The notes under the pieces were generated by a model. It was given only the letters and a program-made list of their open reading frames with translations. It searched no databases and was not told the DNA's origin. The position numbers and the translations under genes were made by a program. 64,000 nt of DNA from Metabacillus malikii (GTDB lineage Bacteria > Bacillota > Bacilli > Bacillales > Bacillaceae), in contig NZ_JAUSUD010000013.1 in NCBI RefSeq assembly GCF_030813355.1, forward strand, positions 1 to 64,000, in the 5' to 3' direction. Positions 59,146-64,000 of the stretch are shown piece after piece (position 1 is the stretch's first letter; every line of letters starts with the position of its first letter).

Positions 59146-60252
59146 GTGTCAGACAAACAAGTTTCTTGTATTGGTTGTGGTGTGTTCATCCAAACGGAAG
59201 AGCCACAAAAATTAGGGTATGCCCCAGAGAGTGCTTTATTAAAAGAGGAAGTTATCTGTCAAAGATGCTTTCGCTTAAAAAATTATAATGAAATTCAAGA
59301 TGTTTCATTGACGGATGATGATTTCTTAAAGATTTTACACGGGATTGGTCAGTCAAAGGGTTTAATCGTCAAAATCGTCGATATTTTCGATTTTAATGGT
59401 AGTTGGTTACAAGGAATCCAACGATTTGTAGGAAGCAATCCAGTCCTTTTAATAGGAAATAAAAGTGACATATTACCGAAATCGGTCAAACAACAAAAGT
59501 TAATCAATTGGATGAAACGAGAAGCGAAGGAATTAGGATTAAAGCCAATTGACGTTTGCTTAGTCAGTTCCCAAAGAGGCCACGGCATTAAAGAAGCTGC
59601 AGAATTGATTGACGAATATCGTAATGGGCAAGATGTTTATGTTGTAGGGTGTACGAATGTCGGGAAATCAACATTTATAAATCGGATGATTAAAGAAGTA
59701 GCAAATGTTCAAGAATTGATTACGACATCACATTATCCAGGGACAACATTAGATTTAATTGAAATTCCACTTGAAGATGGTACAGCATTATATGATACTC
59801 CTGGAATTATTAATCATCATCAAATGGCACACTTTGTAGACAAGCTAGATTTAAAACTTTTAAGTCCTAAAAAGGAATTAAAGCCTAAAGTCTTTCAATT
59901 GAATGAAAGCCAAACATTGTATTTTGGAGGAATAGCTCGTTTTGATTATGTATCAGGTGGAAGAGAATCGTTTGTTTGTTATATACCTAATGAAATTACG
60001 ATTCACCGTACAAAACTTGAAAACGCAGATGCATTATACGAAAAGCATGTTGGAGACTTACTCACACCACCTCGAAAAGATGCAATTGATTCATTCCCAA
60101 AGCTAATTCCACACACTTTTACAATAAATGAAGGAAAAACAGATATCGTTTTCTCTGGGCTTGGCTGGGTAACTGTGAATAATCCAGGTGTGAAAATAGT
60201 TGCATATGCTCCAAAAGGAGTAAACGTTACAATGAGAAAATCGCTAATATAA
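59146..60252 (+). CDS. yqeH: Ribosome biogenesis GTPase YqeH
   Basis: Circularly permuted GTPase required for 30S subunit assembly. The 368-residue protein has an N-terminal zinc finger, CIGC and CQRC (near 7-10 and 38-41), then motifs in permuted order: G4 NKSD (near 106), G5 SSQRG (near 139), G1 GCTNVGKST (near 169) and G3 DTPG (near 217). The GTG at 59146 follows GGGAGGAAT; an ATG at 59128 overlaps that site and the end of yqeG. aroE follows after 18 nt. Confidence 0.94.
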   Translation: MSDKQVSCIGCGVFIQTEEPQKLGYAPESALLKEEVICQRCFRLKNYNEIQDVSLTDDDFLKILHGIGQSKGLIVKIVDIFDFNGSWLQGIQRFVGSNPVLLIGNKSDILPKSVKQQKLINWMKREAKELGLKPIDVCLVSSQRGHGIKEAAELIDEYRNGQDVYVVGCTNVGKSTFINRMIKEVANVQELITTSHYPGTTLDLIEIPLEDGTALYDTPGIINHHQMAHFVDKLDLKLLSPKKELKPKVFQLNESQTLYFGGIARFDYVSGGRESFVCYIPNEITIHRTKLENADALYEKHVGDLLTPPRKDAIDSFPKLIPHTFTINEGKTDIVFSGLGWVTVNNPGVKIVAYAPKGVNVTMRKSLI

Positions 60253-60270
60253 AACTTAGGAGAGGTTTAT

Positions 60271-61104
60271 ATGGGGAATTTATATGGTGTGATAGGCTGT
60301 CCGATCAGTCATTCGATGTCACCTGATATTCATAATCTAGCTTTTACTACATTAAATATAGATAGTTATTACAAAGCATTTCATATCGAACCTAGTCAGT
60401 TAGCTGAAGCGGTGGAAGCGATGCGGCTCTTAGAGATAAAAGGCTATAATGTAACGATTCCACATAAAGTATCAATTATTCCTTATTTGGACGAGTTAGA
60501 TGTAACAGCACAAATTGCAGGTGCTGTTAATACTGTAGTCAATGTAGATGGGAAATTAATTGGTCATAATACTGATGGAAATGGTTATAAGAGGTCTTTA
60601 GAAGAAATGCTATTAAAACCATTACAAGATAATAAAATCCTCATTATCGGTGCAGGTGGTGCTGCTGGGGGAATATATTATACATTGGCACATTATGGGT
60701 GCCGAAATATTGATATAACGAATCGTACTTTACAAACGGCCGAAAAATTAATTGAGGATTGCCCTTATGAAAATAACAGCACGGCATTGTCTCTATTGAA
60801 CGCAGAAGCACAACTAGGTCATTATGATGTAGTCATTCAAACAACAGCAGTAGGATTATACCCGAATATTAATGAACAGCCAATATCTGTTAAAAATGCA
60901 AAGGGATCTGCAATCATCAGTGACATCGTATATAACCCGATAAAAACCGCTTTTTTAAAGGAAGCTGAACAATTAGGTCTAACGATACATAACGGTGTTG
61001 GTATGTTCGTACATCAGGCAGCGATAGCTTTTGAATTATGGACGGGACAAAAGCCGCCACTTAACGAAATGGCAAAAGTAGTTCATGACAAACTAGGAGG
61101 TTAA
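60271..61104 (+). CDS. aroE: Shikimate dehydrogenase AroE
   Basis: NADPH-dependent reduction of 3-dehydroshikimate to shikimate in aromatic amino acid synthesis. The 277-residue protein has the substrate site PISHSMSPDIHN (about 10-21), NVTIPHK (about 58-64) with the catalytic Lys, NTDGNGY near 99-105, the nucleotide loop GAGGAAGG (about 128-135) and NRT near 152. The ATG follows TTAGGAGAGG. It lies amid ribosome and NAD genes, the conserved Bacillus arrangement, so it may simply share transcription. Confidence 0.95.
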   Translation: MGNLYGVIGCPISHSMSPDIHNLAFTTLNIDSYYKAFHIEPSQLAEAVEAMRLLEIKGYNVTIPHKVSIIPYLDELDVTAQIAGAVNTVVNVDGKLIGHNTDGNGYKRSLEEMLLKPLQDNKILIIGAGGAAGGIYYTLAHYGCRNIDITNRTLQTAEKLIEDCPYENNSTALSLLNAEAQLGHYDVVIQTTAVGLYPNINEQPISVKNAKGSAIISDIVYNPIKTAFLKEAEQLGLTIHNGVGMFVHQAAIAFELWTGQKPPLNEMAKVVHDKLGG

Positions 61105-61107
61105 CAA

Positions 61108-61398
61108 ATGTTAACAGGTAAACAGAAACGATATTTACGTGCAAAAGCACACCATTTAAATCCAATCTTTCAAGTAGGAAAGGGTGGAGTGAATGAGAAT
61201 ATGATAAAACAAATATCAGAGGCCTTAGAGGCACGTGAACTATTTAAAGTTTCTATTCTTCAAAATTGTGAAGACACTAAAGAGACAGTTGCAGAAGAAC
61301 TTATAAAAGGTACTGGAGCTGAACTTGTTCAAATTATTGGACATACAATTGTATTATATAAAGAATCTAAAGAAAACAAGCAAATTCAGCTACCTTAA
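61108..61398 (+). CDS. yqeI: YhbY family ribosome-associated RNA-binding protein (YqeI)
   Basis: A 96-residue CRM-domain protein that binds pre-50S or pre-30S ribosomal particles. MLTGKQKRYLRAKAHHLNPI forms the first helix, followed by the GKGGV motif (about 24-28) with the GxxG RNA-binding loop. It starts 3 nt after aroE ends, with CTAGGAGGT in the aroE end, so translation is coupled. It is followed by nadD after 18 nt. Adjacent yqeH and rsfS are also ribosome assembly genes. Confidence 0.93.
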   Translation: MLTGKQKRYLRAKAHHLNPIFQVGKGGVNENMIKQISEALEARELFKVSILQNCEDTKETVAEELIKGTGAELVQIIGHTIVLYKESKENKQIQLP

Positions 61399-61416
61399 CT
61401 TTTTAGGGAGGTCAAT

Positions 61417-61989
61417 ATGTCAAAGAAAATAGGAATATTAGGTGGAACTTTTGATCCACCTCATTTTGGCCATCTTTTAATTGCAAGTGAAGTTTTAAAC
61501 GAATTACAATTAAATGAAATATGGTTTATGCCAAATCAAATTCCTCCCCATAAACAAGAGAAACAATTTTCTACAAGTGAACATCGGTATAATATGTTAA
61601 AATTAGCAATCGATAAACACGACCATTTTAAAATTGAAACGATCGAGTTACATCGGGATGGGCCTTCCTATACGTACGATACACTTTGTTTATTACGCGA
61701 GAAATATCCATCGTACACCTTCTATTTTATTATTGGTGCGGATATGATTGAATTCTTACCCAAATGGTATAAAGTTGACGAAATCTTGGAGCTCGCAACG
61801 TTCGTCGGAGTTAAGCGGTTTGGTCATCAAACAATAAGTCCATATCCTATAAAAAAGATCGATATTCCGCAAATTGATGTTTCATCAACATTATTAAGGA
61901 AAAGAATTAGAACAAATAAACCGACAGATTATTTAATGCCGGATGTTGTGAAAAAATATATAGAGGAGAATCATCTGTATGGATCGTGA
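61417..61989 (+). CDS. nadD: Nicotinate-nucleotide adenylyltransferase NadD
   Basis: Makes deamido-NAD from nicotinate mononucleotide and ATP. The 190-residue protein has [12 protein letters not shown] (about 8-19), the nucleotidyltransferase HxGH-type site, [13 protein letters not shown] (near 108) and the C-terminal [10 protein letters not shown]-type block, [15 protein letters not shown] (near 152). The ATG follows TTTAGGGAGG. Its end overlaps yqeK by 11 nt, so the two are translationally coupled. Confidence 0.95.
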   Translation: MSKKIGILGGTFDPPHFGHLLIASEVLNELQLNEIWFMPNQIPPHKQEKQFSTSEHRYNMLKLAIDKHDHFKIETIELHRDGPSYTYDTLCLLREKYPSYTFYFIIGADMIEFLPKWYKVDEILELATFVGVKRFGHQTISPYPIKKIDIPQIDVSSTLLRKRIRTNKPTDYLMPDVVKKYIEENHLYGS

Positions 61990-62542
61990 AGCTGCCTTAG
62001 AGATCGTAAAAAAACAGCTTACTGAACATAGATATACACATACAATAGGTGTAATGGAAACAGCGATTCGTCTTGCTGAATTGTTTGGAGCTAATCAAAA
62101 AAAAGCTGAAACTGCTGCGATTTTTCATGATTATGCTAAGTTTCGTCCGAAAGAAGAAATGAAAAAAATAATAATCGAACAAAAGTTACCATCCATTTTA
62201 TTAAAACATAATAGTGAATTGTGGCACGCGCCAGTAGGTGCATACCTTGTGGAAAAAGAGGTTGGGATACGAGATAAGGATGTTTTAAATGCAATTAAGT
62301 ATCATACTTCGGGACGTCCAAATATGACGCTTTTAGAAAAAATCATATACGTCGCAGACTATATCGAACCTAATCGTCATTTCCCAGGCGTAGAGGAAGT
62401 GCGTCAACTAGCAGAGAATGATTTAGAGCAAGCATTATTAAAATCAATGCAAAATACAATTATGTTTTTACTGAAGAAAAATCAAGCTATCTTTCCAGAA
62501 ACGATTGAAACATATAATTGGATAATATTAAAGGAGGAATAA
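61979..62542 (+). CDS. yqeK: HD-domain hydrolase YqeK (Ap4A hydrolase type)
   Basis: A 187-residue HD-superfamily protein. The motif [16 protein letters not shown] near 20-35 and AAIFHDYAK (about 46-54) give the H...HD metal site, and VADYIEPNR (near 120) is a further conserved Asp. YqeK proteins hydrolyse diadenosine tetraphosphate symmetrically, as shown for family members; here this is inferred. It overlaps nadD by 11 nt and precedes rsfS by 7 nt. Ap4A removal beside the adenylyltransferase gene is a common arrangement. Confidence 0.92.
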   Translation: MDREAALEIVKKQLTEHRYTHTIGVMETAIRLAELFGANQKKAETAAIFHDYAKFRPKEEMKKIIIEQKLPSILLKHNSELWHAPVGAYLVEKEVGIRDKDVLNAIKYHTSGRPNMTLLEKIIYVADYIEPNRHFPGVEEVRQLAENDLEQALLKSMQNTIMFLLKKNQAIFPETIETYNWIILKEE

Positions 62543-62549
62543 CATTTTA

Positions 62550-62906
62550 ATGAATGAACGAGATATTTTAACATTAGTAGCAAGAGCAGCAGATAGTAAA
62601 CGTGCCGAGGATATTATTGCCTTAAATATGAAGGGGATTTCATTAATAGCCGATTATTTTGTGATTTGCCACGGTAATTCGGACAAACAAGTCCAAGCAA
62701 TTGCAAGAGAAATGAAGGAACAAGCAATAGAGAGGGAAATTCCTGTTAAACGACTTGAAGGTTTTGATGAAGCTAGATGGGTATTAATTGATTTTGGTGA
62801 CGTTGTTGCCCATGTATTCCATAAAGACGAGCGTGGCTATTATAACTTGGAAAGACTTTGGGGTGACGCACCATCTGAGGATTTAACGAGTGAGTTAAGT
62901 CAATGA
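62550..62906 (+). CDS. rsfS: Ribosome silencing factor RsfS (YqeL)
   Basis: Binds ribosomal protein uL14 and blocks 50S-30S joining when nutrients run low. The 118-residue protein has SLIADYFVICHGNSDKQVQA (about 30-49) and the conserved end block WVLIDFGDVVAHVFHKDERGYYNLERLW (about 76-104). The ATG at 62550 follows AAAGGAGGAATAACATTTTA. It overlaps yqeM by 4 nt (ATGA), a sign of translational coupling. Confidence 0.95.
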   Translation: MNERDILTLVARAADSKRAEDIIALNMKGISLIADYFVICHGNSDKQVQAIAREMKEQAIEREIPVKRLEGFDEARWVLIDFGDVVAHVFHKDERGYYNLERLWGDAPSEDLTSELSQ

Positions 62907-63649
62907 TTTATCAGGGATTTGCTTATATTTATGACCATCTAATGGAAGATGCGCCATATGATGATTGGATTACATTAATTGAAAAGGCCATTATAGCGTA
63001 TCATCCAGATGTAAGGAAAATCCTTGATGTAGGTTGTGGAACGGGTGCTATTACTTTAAGGTTAGCTGAAAAACAATTTGATGTGACTGGTGTAGATATT
63101 AGTGAGGATATGTTAACCGTTGCGCAATCAAAGCTAGCTGATAATCATGTTCAATCAACTTTTTTATTGCAGGACATGAGAGAATTAACAGGCTTCGATA
63201 ATGCTTTTGATTTAGTAACGATTTGCTGTGATTCCTTAAATTATTTAGAAAATGAAGCAGATATCCAATCTACATTTTCTCGAGTGTATACCCAATTAGC
63301 AGCTGGTGGTCTATTTATTTTTGATGTACACTCTGTATATAAAATTACTGATATTTTTCCGAACGAATTTTTTGCAGAACAAGATGAAGATATCAGCTAT
63401 ATTTGGAAATCTTATTGTGGTGAGCATCAAAATAGTATTGAACATGACATGACCTTTTTTGTTAATCAAGATGATTATTATGTACGATATGATGAATTAC
63501 ATTATCAACGCACATATTCAGTCGAGCAGTATTCCGCATGGCTTGAGGCTGCTTCTTTTGAAATTTTGAGGATCTGCGGTGACTTCGATTTTAATCAAAC
63601 GCCTACATCTACAACAGAGAGGGTATTTTTTGTAGCTAGAAAAAAATAA
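62903..63649 (+). CDS. yqeM: YqeM class I SAM-dependent methyltransferase
   Basis: A 248-residue protein with the SAM-binding motif ILDVGCGTGAITLRLA (about 40-55), a following acidic loop VTGVDISEDML (about 61-71) and DLVTICCDSLNYL (near 108). The substrate is not known. It starts at ATG 62903 inside the end of rsfS. It ends the operon, before a terminator, and is followed in reverse by comER, as in B. subtilis. Confidence 0.9.
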   Translation: MIYQGFAYIYDHLMEDAPYDDWITLIEKAIIAYHPDVRKILDVGCGTGAITLRLAEKQFDVTGVDISEDMLTVAQSKLADNHVQSTFLLQDMRELTGFDNAFDLVTICCDSLNYLENEADIQSTFSRVYTQLAAGGLFIFDVHSVYKITDIFPNEFFAEQDEDISYIWKSYCGEHQNSIEHDMTFFVNQDDYYVRYDELHYQRTYSVEQYSAWLEAASFEILRICGDFDFNQTPTSTTERVFFVARKK

Positions 63650-63660
63650 GAACAATGAGA

Positions 63661-63697
63661 AAACCGGAAGTGAGTAAACATCCACTCCCGGTTTTTT
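63661..63697. terminator. Terminator between yqeM and comER
   Basis: AAACCGGAAGTGAGT pairs with ACTC-CCGGTTT, followed by six T. The A-rich left flank gives partial activity for the reverse strand as well. Confidence 0.85.
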
Positions 63698-63752
63698 ATA
63701 TTTTCCGAAAAATTTTTAAACTATTGAAAGGAAAAAAACAATAGTTGTAGAA

Positions 63753-64000
63753 TTATTTATGGGGAATACTCTCAAATTGTACAGATACTTCTTCTATATC
63801 TTCATAGTATTTCTCATGGGTTACTTGGAACACTTTATTAAACATTTCTCCGACCTCATCTTCAAGTACCTTTATTCCTTTACCAGTTACTCCGCCTTTT
63901 ACAATTACTTTTTCCTGAAGAGTAGGGAGTGAATATAGCTCTGTTTCTAATAATTTCCCCATTCCAATCACCATTTCGCTAGCCAATAATGTTGCTTGCT
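63753..64000 (-). CDS. comER: ComER (pyrroline-5-carboxylate reductase-like), C-terminal part
   Basis: Only the last 82 or so residues are in the window; the frame runs off the right edge on the minus strand, so it is partial and its start is not visible. The stretch LQEKVIVKGGVTGKGIKVLED resembles the dimerisation end of P5C reductase (VxxPGGxTxxGI). The gene after yqeM in reverse orientation in B. subtilis is comER, next to the comE competence operon, so this is the likely identity. Its biochemical role in competence is unclear. Confidence 0.8.
   Translation of the reverse strand, partial: QATLLASEMVIGMGKLLETELYSLPTLQEKVIVKGGVTGKGIKVLEDEVGEMFNKVFQVTHEKYYEDIEEVSVQFESIPHK

Overview
The window is about 64 kb of low-GC Firmicute chromosome from an endospore-forming Bacillaceae. 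This rests on the sporulation genes (coxA-like lipoprotein, bofC, spoVB, rsfA-type regulator, sigK, yjcZ, sda), the AGGAGG ribosome binding sites, frequent TTG and GTG starts, T-box leaders, and gene order that largely follows the B. subtilis ruvAB to comER segment. It is not B. subtilis itself: sigK is uninterrupted, several genes are missing from the expected order, and others are inserted. The species cannot be named from this sequence.

Layout. 1-94: the 3' end (domains V and VI) of a group II intron that lies mostly outside the window. 338-6864: coxA-like lipoprotein, zinc ribbon, bofC, then ruvA-ruvB-DUF2905-queA-tgt-yajC (Holliday junction processing, queuosine synthesis, Sec accessory). 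6930-12725: yrzE, yrbG, spoVB, comN, secDF. 12821-19964: CDF transporter, yrvD, recJ, apt, relA, dtd. 20115-23251: an inserted LytTR/DUF3021 pair, a four-SH3 cell-wall amidase, yrzK. 23285-28697: T-box, hisS, aspS, probable 6S RNA, tcdA. 28735-35340: rsfA-type regulator, rarA, YczE-type membrane protein, cymR, cysteine desulfurase, mnmA, TPR protein. 35382-40419: recD2, a tandem array of 52-nt hairpin repeats, yrrD, two very small genes, an AI-2E family transporter. 40450-46320: T-box, alaS, ireB, ruvX, yrzB, mltG. 46547-51145: trmR, trhP1, trhP2, udk, greA. 51450-56619: pbpI, yrrS, DUF2536, mtnN, yrhC and a patch of tiny reading frames. 56671-58480: sigK, yjcZ, sda with its DnaA boxes. 58625-63649: yqeG-yqeH-aroE-yqeI-nadD-yqeK-rsfS-yqeM, then the end of comER.

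How the genes work together. Much of the window serves translation: tRNA synthetases under T-box control, tRNA wobble modification (queA/tgt, mnmA fed by the cysteine desulfurase, trmR/trhP1/trhP2, tcdA), ribosome assembly (yqeH, yqeI, rsfS) and the stringent response (relA). A second theme is DNA recombination and repair (ruvAB, recJ, rarA, recD2). Sporulation genes are scattered through the window, and sda with DnaA boxes links replication to sporulation entry.

No large unknown multi-gene system is visible. The best unexplained signals are the 52-nt hairpin repeat array (37891-38230), the mutually exclusive folds upstream of aspS, the long hairpin before the 6S-like RNA, the tiny reading frames near yrzI and sigK, and a short motif found three times, twice in 5' leaders. 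All positions and motifs were read by eye. Functions come from family recognition and gene order, not from searches.
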